Positions 1 to 5,516 of a DNA stretch of 8,468 bases are shown in pieces. The notes under the pieces were generated by a model. That model made no database searches and was not told the origin of the DNA. It saw only the letters and a list, made by a program, of their open reading frames with translations. The stretch is from positions 1-8,468 of the forward strand of contig WQUN01000253.1 of the NCBI GenBank assembly GCA_009782085.1, read 5' to 3'. The stretch is from Bacillota bacterium (GTDB lineage Bacteria; Bacillota; Clostridia; Lachnospirales; WQUN01). The stretch's first letter is position 1; every line of letters begins with the position of its first letter. The translations under genes and the position numbers were made by a program.

Positions 1-488
1 AGCTTGGCCTGCTCAGTAAAATGAGCTCGCGTCCCACGGCCAACGCCAACGCCCAGGTACAGGGCATGTCCAGGGCCGTGACGGCGGACGGCTACCAGTA
101 CACCGCGGTCCTAACGGACAGCGCCCGGGACGCCCTATTTAACACCGTAACCGCCGTGCAGACCAATTGGACGCAGAAACCCGACGCCAAGCTGAAATCG
201 CTGGATTATGTGATGTACACCGACGCGGCCAACGTCGTGAAAAGCATCGCCGTCTCCCTCAGCTTTGACGTGACCTTCGACGAGACGATGACCGGCGGCG
301 GAAGCGCGACCAAGACGGTGGATATGCAGATCAATCTGTCCATCAACAGCGTCAACAAGGCTCTGACCGTCACCATACCCGCGGTCGACGGCTTTGTGCC
401 GAACTTCTCGACGGCCACGCCCGCGCCCAGCGGGGACGCCGCCGCAACCGCCACTGCCGCCGACGCGGCGGCGACTGCGACTCCGTAA
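1..488 (+). CDS. C-terminal part of a putative exported or lipoprotein-like protein (5' end outside the window)
   Basis: The reading frame is open from the window edge (codons from position 3) to TAA at 486-488. The first ATG at 21 has no ribosome binding site in front of it, so the gene most likely starts outside the window. The visible ~161 residues alternate hydrophobic and polar positions as in beta strands (for example VVKSIAVSLSFDVTF and KTVDMQINLSINSV, near residues 71-108 counted from Met21). They end with a VTIP segment and a low-complexity Ala/Thr/Pro tail rich in AAATAT-type repeats. A phrase like LDYVMYTDAANVVKSI followed by beta strands recalls the lipoprotein-like domains of DUF6612/LppX type that follow how a residue is modified in cell-envelope proteins of Bacillota; this is only a resemblance from memory. 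No signal peptide can be judged because the N-terminus is missing. Function unknown. Confidence 0.65.
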   Translation, partial: LGLLSKMSSRPTANANAQVQGMSRAVTADGYQYTAVLTDSARDALFNTVTAVQTNWTQKPDAKLKSLDYVMYTDAANVVKSIAVSLSFDVTFDETMTGGGSATKTVDMQINLSINSVNKALTVTIPAVDGFVPNFSTATPAPSGDAAATATAADAAATATP

Positions 489-510
489 GGAACACGCTGT
501 TACATTCTCT

Positions 511-526
511 ATAAGGAGGTCCTTAT
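511..526 (+). promoter_or_regulatory. Palindromic ribosome binding site of the small ORF
   Basis: AGGAGG at 514-519 lies 7 nt before the ATG at 527. It sits inside a perfect dyad, ATAAGGA-GG-TCCTTAT, which can fold as a 6-bp stem with an AGGT tetraloop. The dyad abuts the start codon. It strongly supports translation of the small ORF and could mask the site when folded, or could be a DNA operator; the sequence alone does not decide. Confidence 0.6.
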
Positions 527-649
527 ATGACAAGGGTGGAGTTCAAGGCAATACTTCTCTTTATCGACGAAATGATCTCCAAAGGCGATTATGAGGCGCT
601 CAGGAAAATCATTAAGGAACTTCTCGAGGATACAAAAGGAAAGGAATAA
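527..649 (+). CDS. Small hypothetical protein, 40 residues
   Basis: An ATG at 527 preceded at ideal spacing by AGGAGG opens a 40-codon frame ending in TAA at 647-649. The protein begins MTRVEFKAILLFIDEM and ends LLEDTKGKE. It is highly charged, with regularly spaced hydrophobic residues (I9, L10, L11, I13, M16, then L25, I28, I29, L32, L33), as expected for two amphipathic helices joined around K19-G20-D21. There is no signal peptide, membrane segment or cysteine motif. It lies 38 nt after the putative exported-protein gene and 250 nt before malQ on the same strand, so it could be co-transcribed with either. I do not recognise a family. The near-perfect ribosome binding site and the helix-like pattern are the reasons to believe it is expressed. 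Small helical proteins of this size can be regulators or partners of larger proteins, but no function is claimed. Confidence 0.6.
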   Translation: MTRVEFKAILLFIDEMISKGDYEALRKIIKELLEDTKGKE

Positions 650-650
650 C

Positions 651-815
651 TTATACCGGACGCGGAAAACATTTATACCGGATGCAGAAAACATTTGCCG
701 ACGACGAGCCGATTCTACGAACGCATCAGTGGCGAATCGGCGACGGAGGAGGTTAATGTTTTCGCATTCCGGTATGCCTTCGACAGAGGAGGACAATGTT
801 TTCCTCATCCGTAAC
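651..815. repeat. Inverted cluster of four ~20-bp motif copies around a central dyad
   Basis: Two tandem 22-bp copies lie at 651-672 and 673-694 (2 mismatches between them; TTATACCGG...GAAAACAT). Two copies of the reverse complement lie at 757-776 and 797-815 (ATGTTTTC...CCGGTAT). Between the two sets is a dyad, GCCGATTC (708-715) and GAATCGGC (734-741). Its centre (~724.5) nearly coincides with the centre of the two inner motif copies, so the whole region is one large imperfect palindrome. The two right-hand copies also belong to a 40-bp direct tandem repeat (741-780 and 781-820). It could be a REPIN/MITE-like element or a multi-site operator in front of malQ. Confidence 0.65.
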
Positions 816-903
816 GACACGGAACCTGTATTCGGCGCGGCCGCATTGTCTGAATACAGGTTTTATGCTCCCACCGAAGCGAGGAGACGATATTTTTACA
901 TGA
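796..903 (+). CDS. Possible 35-residue leader peptide upstream of malQ
   Basis: AGGAGG at 787-792 is followed by ATG at 796, which opens a 35-codon frame ending in TGA at 901-903. That stop overlaps the malQ start codon in an ATGA arrangement (ATG 900-902), the geometry typical of translational coupling. The peptide begins MFSSSVTTRN and has no recognisable domain. The spacer between the ribosome binding site and ATG is only 3 nt, which is short. The same AGGAGG-NNN-ATG module occurs 40 nt upstream (747-758) as part of a tandem repeat, so the start signal may be a by-product of the repeat. The frame runs through the 823-862 hairpin, so ribosome passage would open that stem. It is listed as a candidate only. 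Confidence 0.25.
   Translation: MFSSSVTTRNLYSARPHCLNTGFMLPPKRGDDIFT
823..862 (+). promoter_or_regulatory. Perfect 11-bp hairpin in the malQ leader
   Basis: AACCTGTATTC (823-833) pairs perfectly with GAATACAGGTT (852-862), leaving an 18-nt GC-rich loop. The hairpin ends 37 nt before the malQ start codon and is followed by only a short T-run (861-864), so it is not a convincing terminator. It may be an attenuator, an mRNA-stabilising stem or a protein-binding dyad for a sugar-responsive regulator. Function not shown by the sequence. Confidence 0.5.
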
Positions 904-2612
904 CACCCAGCAGATCCTTCGGCATTCTGGCGCATATAACCTCGTTCCCGGGGCCGTACGGCATCGGCGACCTGGGCGGATACGCCGAAACGTTCATAGA
1001 TTTCCTGAAACTCGCCGGGGCGCGGCTCTGGCAGGTCCTGCCGCTGGGGCCGACCAGCTTCGGCGACTCGCCGTATCAGAGTTTTTCCACCTTCGCCGGG
1101 AACCACTATCTCATCAGCCCGGATATCCTCTACGAGCGCGGATACCTTGCGGAAGAGGATTTCGCGGACATACCCGCCTTCCCGGAGACGGAGGCCGAAT
1201 ACGGCGAGGTCATCCCGTTCAAAATGAGGCTCTTTGAGAAGGCTTACTCCGCCTTTAAGTCCGACGCGGACGCCGGACGCGGGGCCGATTTCGCGCGGTT
1301 TTGCGCGCGGAACCGCTTCTGGCTCGACGACTACGCCCTGTTCGCGGCCCTGAAAGAGCACTTTATCGCAGAGCGCCGCTTCGCCGGGGAAACCGCGGAA
1401 TACCTGACCTATAAGGAAAATAACAAAAAATACCTGACCGACAATCAGATCGACGACTATTACTTCGGCGCTGTCTGGAACAGCTGGCCGAAGGCTTTAG
1501 CCGCCCGCGAGCCGAAAGCGGTAAGCGAGTGGGCGGAGCGTCTCGCCTGGCGCGTCGGGTTTGTGAAATTCCTGCAATACGAGTTTTTCAGGGAGTGGAA
1601 TTTGGTCAAGGCCCGCGCGAACGAGGCCAAAATCGAGCTGATCGGCGACATCCCCATCTTCGTGGCGATGGACTCGTCGGACGTCTGGGCGTCGCCCGGC
1701 CTGTTTTTCCTGGACGAAAACGGCTATCCCACGTCCGTGGCCGGCGTGCCGCCAGACTATTTCAGCGAGGACGGCCAGCTCTGGGGCAATCCCCTGTACA
1801 ACTGGCCCGCGCACGCGAAGACCGGGTACGAGTGGTGGATCGGCCGCGTCCGCCACGCCCTCGGGATCGTGGACATACTTCGGATCGACCATTTCCGCGG
1901 CTTCGAGTCCTACTGGGCCATCCCCTACGGCGAAAAGACCGCCATAAACGGCGGCTGGGAAAAAGGCCCGGGCGAGGACTTTTTCGACGCGCTTAACCGC
2001 GCGTTCGGAACTCAGCGGCGCACAGATGAACCTCCAAGCCTCGCGCGCGGGCAAAGCGAAACGGCCGGCGCATGCCGGGCGGCCGGCTTGCCGATCATCG
2101 CCGAGGACCTGGGCATAATCACCGAGGAAGTCCACGCCCTCCGCGAATACACCGGCCTTCCGGGCATGAAGGTTCTGCAGTTCGCCTACGGCTCGGACAG
2201 CGCCAACACTCACCTGCCCCACAACTACCTCGACACGAACTCCGTGATCTACACCGGCACCCACGACAACGACACCGCCAGGGGCTGGTACGCCGGCGCC
2301 GGCGATGCGGAAAGTGACCATGTCCGCCGGTACCTGAACGTCTCCGGCGAGGATATCAACTGGGACCTGATCAGGCAGGCGTTCGCCTCCACGTCGGAGC
2401 GCGCGATCGTCCCGGTCCAGGATGTCATCGGCCTCGGGAGCGAAGCCCGCATGAACACCCCCGGCGTGGCCGCGGGCAACTGGCGGTTCAGGTTCAAAGA
2501 GGACGCGCTGACGCCGGAGGTGGCAGAGGGGCTGAGGTATCTGGGGGGGATTTATAACAGGCTGGGGGAAGAATTTTTAACATCGGACAGTGTTTCAGCC
2601 GATCCAAATTAA
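900..2612 (+). CDS. malQ: 4-alpha-glucanotransferase (amylomaltase, GH77)
   Basis: MalQ moves alpha-1,4-glucan segments between maltodextrins in the cytoplasm, releasing glucose and lengthening acceptors for phosphorylase; it serves maltose, starch or glycogen metabolism. The start at 900 (MTPSRSFGILAHITSF) matches the family N-terminus (GILxHITSLPSPYGIGDLG) and has GAGGAG at 881-886, 13 nt away. Of 570 residues, the GH77 signatures are all visible: nucleophile D330 in RIDHFRGF, acid/base E402 in IIAEDLG, and transition-state Asp D456 in GTHDNDT. Substrate-site segments DSPYQSFSTFAGN (57-68) and GVPPDYFSEDGQLWGNPLYNW (282-302) are also present. The protein is longer than the usual ~500 residues: about 157-192 looks extended, and residues 371-396 interpose an Arg/Pro/Ser-rich segment directly before the acid/base loop. 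The frame is also open upstream to 591, but that part has no family similarity. The gene ends 7 nt from the convergent reductase gene, with no terminator hairpin seen between them. Confidence 0.95.
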   Translation: MTPSRSFGILAHITSFPGPYGIGDLGGYAETFIDFLKLAGARLWQVLPLGPTSFGDSPYQSFSTFAGNHYLISPDILYERGYLAEEDFADIPAFPETEAEYGEVIPFKMRLFEKAYSAFKSDADAGRGADFARFCARNRFWLDDYALFAALKEHFIAERRFAGETAEYLTYKENNKKYLTDNQIDDYYFGAVWNSWPKALAAREPKAVSEWAERLAWRVGFVKFLQYEFFREWNLVKARANEAKIELIGDIPIFVAMDSSDVWASPGLFFLDENGYPTSVAGVPPDYFSEDGQLWGNPLYNWPAHAKTGYEWWIGRVRHALGIVDILRIDHFRGFESYWAIPYGEKTAINGGWEKGPGEDFFDALNRAFGTQRRTDEPPSLARGQSETAGACRAAGLPIIAEDLGIITEEVHALREYTGLPGMKVLQFAYGSDSANTHLPHNYLDTNSVIYTGTHDNDTARGWYAGAGDAESDHVRRYLNVSGEDINWDLIRQAFASTSERAIVPVQDVIGLGSEARMNTPGVAAGNWRFRFKEDALTPEVAEGLRYLGGIYNRLGEEFLTSDSVSADPN

Positions 2613-2619
2613 AAATAAT

Positions 2620-3750
2620 TTACCCCTCATACAGCGCTTCGTGCGTCTCCTTCAACTGTCTTATTATCTCTATCTTCTGCGGGCACTTGGCCTCGCAGGC
2701 CCCGCACTCCACGCAGGCCGTCGCCGGCTTGGATTTCTCCCAGGACGTTCCGTTGACGATCCGCTTGTAGTTGTCCCTGGCGTATTCGGTCTGCCCGTAG
2801 ATCTTGTGGTAATTCATCAGCGAGAAGATACTGGGGATGTCGATGCCCTCGGGGCAGTCCATGCAGTAGCGGCAGCCGGTGCAGTAGAGCTCCGCGAGGC
2901 GCTTGTTCTCCTCCATCATCTCTTTGACGGCCCGCCTCTCGGCCTCGGTCAAAAGGCCGTCCATGCGGGCGATTCTGACGTTTTCCTCCACCATGGCGAT
3001 GTTCTCCATGCCGGAGAGCGCCACATGCACGTTCGGGTTCGACATGACGAACCGCAGAGCCGTTTCCGCGGAGCTTCGGGACTTTTCCTTCAGCAGCGCG
3101 GCGATGGCGGGGCTGGGCCCGCCGAGACGCCCGCCGGCGACTGGGCCCATTATCACGACGCCGAGGCCGCGCCCGTGGGCATAGGCAATGGCGTCCTCAT
3201 ACGAGCGGTCGAGCAGGTTATATTGCACCAGTACGGAGCAGAACAGCCCTGAATCCGCGAGAAGGCTCATGTCCTCCGGCTTGCCGTGGTACGAGAAGGA
3301 CAGGCGTTTTATCATCCCCTGCTCTTTGGCCTTTGCTGCCGCCTCGGCGGCGCCGCCCGGGGCGGTGAATTTCCCGAAGCTCTCCCTGTCGAAACCCCAG
3401 CAGTGGTAAAAATCTATGAAATCCCTGTCCAGCTTTTTCAGTGACTCTTCCAGCCTGACCATGAACTCGTCGTATGTGGCCTCCTTCTGCGGATACTTCG
3501 TCGAGACGTAGACCTTTCCCTCGAGGCCCTTGACGGCTTTGCCCACGGCGGGCTCGCTCATGCTGTCGCAGTAGTAGGGCGCGGTGTCCACATAGTTTAC
3601 GCCGAGCTCGAACGCCCTGCGCATCAGCGGCACGGCCAGATCCTCGTCCACGGCCTTCTTGCCGCCGATCTCCTTCATCGGCAGGCGCATGGCCCCGAAG
3701 CCAAGCCTCGAAAGCGAGACGCCGGTGTTTCCGAATTGAGTGTAAATCAT
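2620..3750 (-). CDS. Aldo/keto reductase with C-terminal 2x[4Fe-4S] ferredoxin domain
   Basis: A 376-residue predicted oxidoreductase. Residues 1-~275 form an AKR TIM barrel: start FGNTGVSLSRLGFGAMRLP, then the catalytic tetrad D55 and Y60 (YVDTAPYY), K85 (VSTKYP) and H116 (DFYHCWGF). The C-terminal part carries two Fe-S cluster motifs, C290-C293-C296-C299-P (CTGCRYCMDCP) and C346-C349-C352-C356-P (CVECGACEAKCP). This architecture is common in anaerobic bacteria; the physiological substrate is generally unknown, and electrons may pass between NAD(P)H or carbonyl chemistry and ferredoxin-like partners. The ATG at 3750 has GGAGG at 3756-3760 (5-nt spacer) and matches the family start. The longer open frame to 3873 would run through the rpsT terminator into rpsT and is rejected. 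The gene lies downstream of rpsT behind that terminator. No separate promoter is obvious, so it may depend on read-through or a weak promoter. Confidence 0.93.
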   Translation of the reverse strand: MIYTQFGNTGVSLSRLGFGAMRLPMKEIGGKKAVDEDLAVPLMRRAFELGVNYVDTAPYYCDSMSEPAVGKAVKGLEGKVYVSTKYPQKEATYDEFMVRLEESLKKLDRDFIDFYHCWGFDRESFGKFTAPGGAAEAAAKAKEQGMIKRLSFSYHGKPEDMSLLADSGLFCSVLVQYNLLDRSYEDAIAYAHGRGLGVVIMGPVAGGRLGGPSPAIAALLKEKSRSSAETALRFVMSNPNVHVALSGMENIAMVEENVRIARMDGLLTEAERRAVKEMMEENKRLAELYCTGCRYCMDCPEGIDIPSIFSLMNYHKIYGQTEYARDNYKRIVNGTSWEKSKPATACVECGACEAKCPQKIEIIRQLKETHEALYEG

Positions 3751-3777
3751 GGGATCCTCCAAATATTGGGATTCATG

Positions 3778-3822
3778 AAAAATATACAAAAACGGCTGTT
3801 TCATCTTATACATGAAACAGCC
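3778..3822 (-). terminator. Intrinsic terminator of rpsT
   Basis: Read on the minus strand, GGCTGTTTCAT (from 3822) and ATGAAACAGCC (to 3794) form a perfect 11-bp stem with a 7-nt loop, followed after one G by TTTTTGTATATTTTT. It begins 28 nt after the rpsT stop codon and ends before the reductase ribosome binding site, so it separates rpsT from the reductase gene. Confidence 0.9.
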
Positions 3823-3850
3823 CGATTTGCCGAGCCCTGAAAATCCGCGG

Positions 3851-4117
3851 CTACGCGCCGACTTTGTTGACAAGTTTCGAAAGCCTCGATTTCTTCCGCG
3901 ACGCGTTGTTTTTATGATAAACGCCTTTGGAAGCGGCCTTGTCGATGTAGCGCGTAGCGTTCTGAAGCGCCGCGCGCGCTTCGTCCGGCGCCCCCGCTTT
4001 TACGGCGGTCAACACCTTTTTGATCTCGGTCTTGGTCCTCGACTTGATCATCTTGTTCCGAAGCGTCTTCTTCGCGATGACCTTGATCCTCTTCTTGGCC
4101 GACTTGATATTTGCCAT
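3851..4117 (-). CDS. rpsT: 30S ribosomal protein S20
   Basis: An 88-residue, strongly basic protein beginning MANIKSAKKRIKVIAKK, the classic S20 start. It continues through RNKMIKSRTKTEIKKV and ends with the conserved GVYHKNNASRKKSRLSKLVN stretch, so it is full length for the family. S20 binds 16S rRNA early in assembly of the small subunit as a three-helix bundle. The ATG at 4117 is preceded by GGAGGTGA (complement of 4121-4129), giving a strong ribosome binding site. The gene is a single-gene transcription unit: a near-consensus promoter lies just upstream (4144-4172) and an intrinsic terminator just downstream. It is oriented with the reductase and the meta-cleavage operon. Confidence 0.98.
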   Translation of the reverse strand: MANIKSAKKRIKVIAKKTLRNKMIKSRTKTEIKKVLTAVKAGAPDEARAALQNATRYIDKAASKGVYHKNNASRKKSRLSKLVNKVGA

Positions 4118-4143
4118 TTGCTCACCTCCCGCGCAACGCAGTG

Positions 4144-4172
4144 AGTATAAACCATTTCTTGCGGAAAGTCAA
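4144..4172 (-). promoter_or_regulatory. Housekeeping-sigma promoter of rpsT
   Basis: On the minus strand, TTGACT (complement of 4167-4172) and TATACT (complement of 4144-4149) are separated by exactly 17 nt, each one base from the sigma-70/sigma-A consensus. Transcription would start near 4137, giving a leader of about 20 nt that holds the ribosome binding site. This fits a strong constitutive ribosomal-protein promoter. Confidence 0.9.
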
Positions 4173-4210
4173 CATATGATTGTGTTGCATATTTATACAG
4201 AAAACATGCA

Positions 4211-4249
4211 TACACAAAAGCCGGGCCGGCGGAATCCCCCGCCGGCCCG
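4211..4249 (-). terminator. GC-rich hairpin terminator of the meta-cleavage operon
   Basis: CGGGCCGGCGG (4222-4232) and CCGCCGGCCCG (4239-4249) form a perfect 11-bp stem with a 6-nt loop, starting 18 nt beyond the stop of the dioxygenase gene. On the minus strand it is followed by GCTTTTGTGT, a short U-tract. On the plus strand it is followed by a longer T-rich run (4250-4266), so it may act in both directions, although no plus-strand gene is seen leading into it. Confidence 0.75.
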
Positions 4250-4267
4250 TTCCTTTTTAATTTTTTA

Positions 4268-5194
4268 TCAGGTCACAATCTCCAAAAAGCTCGGGATCAG
4301 TTCCCCGGAGAAGTAGAACAGCCCCCTGCCGAGCTGGTCGAAGTCCCAGACACGCTGCGGGTTGTCCGGGTAGGCCGTGTAGCCGCCCGCGTAGACCTCG
4401 ATACGGTTGCCGGAGGGCTCCCAGAAGTAGATGGAGTGGCCGCGCGTGATGGCGTGGCGCGTCGGCCCGATGTCGAGTTTAAGATGGTTGATGGCTATCA
4501 GGTCGGCCGCGTCGCCGACGTCGCGCCAGTCCTGGAGATAGAAGCCCAGGTGGTGGAGCTTGCCCGGCTTGGGGTATTCCACAAAGGCCAGGTCGTGGGG
4601 CTTGTTGCTGCCAGTGATCCATGCGGCGACCCTGCTGCCGTCCGGAGCGTTGCAGACTTCCGGCACGTACATGCCGAAGACTTCCTTCAAGAACCTCTCC
4701 GCCTCGGCGACGTTCGGCCCGTAGAGCAAAAAGTGGTCCATGCGCTGGGCCTTCATCCCGCGCGGCGGCGTCGTCCAGATGTCAGGGTTCTTGATCTGGG
4801 GGCCTTTGGCCGCCAGTTCCACGTCGGAATAGATCTGAAACGTATGCCCGGTCGAAATTTTGAAGCTGTAGCGCTTGCCGAAACCGGGCTGCTCGCCGTT
4901 CGCCGGCAGTTCCGTCACCTGGTAGCCGAAGGCAACGGTCTTTGCCTTGAGTTCCTCCAGGGTGTCCGGGCAGGCGGCCTTAAAAGCCACATAGTCCAGG
5001 CCCGCCTCGTCCGCCAGGCGGAGAGTGACGCTGTGGTGGTCGAACTCGTCGAAGCCTTTCAGCATGACGCGGCCGTCCGCCGTCCTGCCGACCTCGTCCA
5101 GGCCAAGGACGTTCGTGTAGAAGTCCAGCGTCTTGTCCAGGTCCAAAACGCGCATCTGCACGAGGCCCGGCCTAAGTGTTCCGAAAAAGCCCAT
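4268..5194 (-). CDS. xylE: Catechol 2,3-dioxygenase (type I extradiol, XylE-like)
   Basis: The enzyme opens catechol next to its hydroxyls with O2, giving 2-hydroxymuconic semialdehyde; it uses non-haem Fe(II) in the cytoplasm. The 308 residues match the ~307 of TOL-plasmid XylE and comprise two vicinal-oxygen-chelate modules (about 7-122 and 150-270). The metal ligands are present at family spacing: H154 (RMDHFLLYGPN), H215 (KLHHLGFYLQDW) and E266 (SGNRIEVYAGG). The second-sphere residues H200 (KPHDLAF), H247 (IGPTRHAIT) and Y256 (SIYFWEPSGN) are also intact, so an active enzyme is expected. GGGAGGGA (complement of 5201-5208) lies 6 nt before ATG 5194. It is the last gene of the operon, 25 nt after the ferredoxin gene; the ferredoxin-before-dioxygenase order is the same as xylT-xylE. 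Catechol versus alkylcatechol preference cannot be read from the sequence. Confidence 0.95.
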   Translation of the reverse strand: MGFFGTLRPGLVQMRVLDLDKTLDFYTNVLGLDEVGRTADGRVMLKGFDEFDHHSVTLRLADEAGLDYVAFKAACPDTLEELKAKTVAFGYQVTELPANGEQPGFGKRYSFKISTGHTFQIYSDVELAAKGPQIKNPDIWTTPPRGMKAQRMDHFLLYGPNVAEAERFLKEVFGMYVPEVCNAPDGSRVAAWITGSNKPHDLAFVEYPKPGKLHHLGFYLQDWRDVGDAADLIAINHLKLDIGPTRHAITRGHSIYFWEPSGNRIEVYAGGYTAYPDNPQRVWDFDQLGRGLFYFSGELIPSFLEIVT

Positions 5195-5219
5195 GATCTT
5201 TCCCTCCCATTATAATGGT

Positions 5220-5510
5220 TTATGATAATTTGGTTATTACCATGTCGCCGCGGGGCCGCACGCAACATAGGAGCGCGACGCCGTTTTTCTCGTCGTCCTC
5301 GCTTACGTGCGCCCGGCTCATCCGCTTCACTTTCTCGTATTCCCCGGCGCAGATCTTCATCCGGCAGATCCCGCAGCCGCCGCCGAAACAGCCGCAGACG
5401 AACGGCCCGCGCCCGGAGCGCAGCATGGCCGCCAGCACCGTCTCGTCCGGCTTGCAGGGGAAGGTTTCCCCGGTTTCCCTTACGGTTATCTGAAATATGT
5501 TCAGGTTCAA
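5220..5510 (-). CDS. xylT: XylT-like 2Fe-2S ferredoxin (catechol dioxygenase reactivation)
   Basis: About 96 residues of plant-type [2Fe-2S] ferredoxin fold. The cluster ligands are C41-x4-C46-x2-C49 (CFGGGCGIC) and C82 (LLCCVRPRGDM); extra cysteines at 19, 39, 54 and 83 are noted. Position directly before the dioxygenase gene and the sequence around GGGCGIC...RMSRAHV match XylT, DmpQ and relatives. These re-reduce the Fe(III) form of catechol 2,3-dioxygenase after inactivation by oxygen or substituted catechols. There is no ATG start: TTG at 5510 begins the aligned N-terminus, but the purine-rich GAAGGGG (complement of 5511-5517) touches it. CTG at 5504, with 6-nt spacing, is the alternative start. 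The frame is the same as that of the upstream aldolase, separated only by its TAG (5517-5519) and two codons, so expression probably relies on coupling or re-initiation. Confidence 0.88.
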   Translation of the reverse strand: MNLNIFQITVRETGETFPCKPDETVLAAMLRSGRGPFVCGCFGGGCGICRMKICAGEYEKVKRMSRAHVSEDDEKNGVALLCCVRPRGDMVITKLS

Positions 5511-5516
5511 CCCCTT

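Noticed and set aside
651..694. Tandem 22-bp repeats as a CRISPR fragment
   Set aside because: The copies are directly adjacent without spacers, and the other copies are inverted; no cas genes.
823..864. Hairpin as an intrinsic terminator before malQ
   Set aside because: Only a four-T run follows the stem and the loop is long; a regulatory stem is the safer label.
591..899. In-frame N-terminal extension of malQ
   Set aside because: Arg/Ser-rich translation of the repeat cluster with no similarity to GH77 N-termini; the family start matches ATG 900.
1497..2321. Minus-strand 274-codon open frame within malQ
   Set aside because: Antisense shadow of a clear GH77 gene with no recognisable domain or ribosome binding site.
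3751..3873. In-frame N-terminal extension of the aldo/keto reductase
   Set aside because: It would translate through the rpsT terminator and into rpsT; ATG 3750 has a good ribosome binding site and the family N-terminus.
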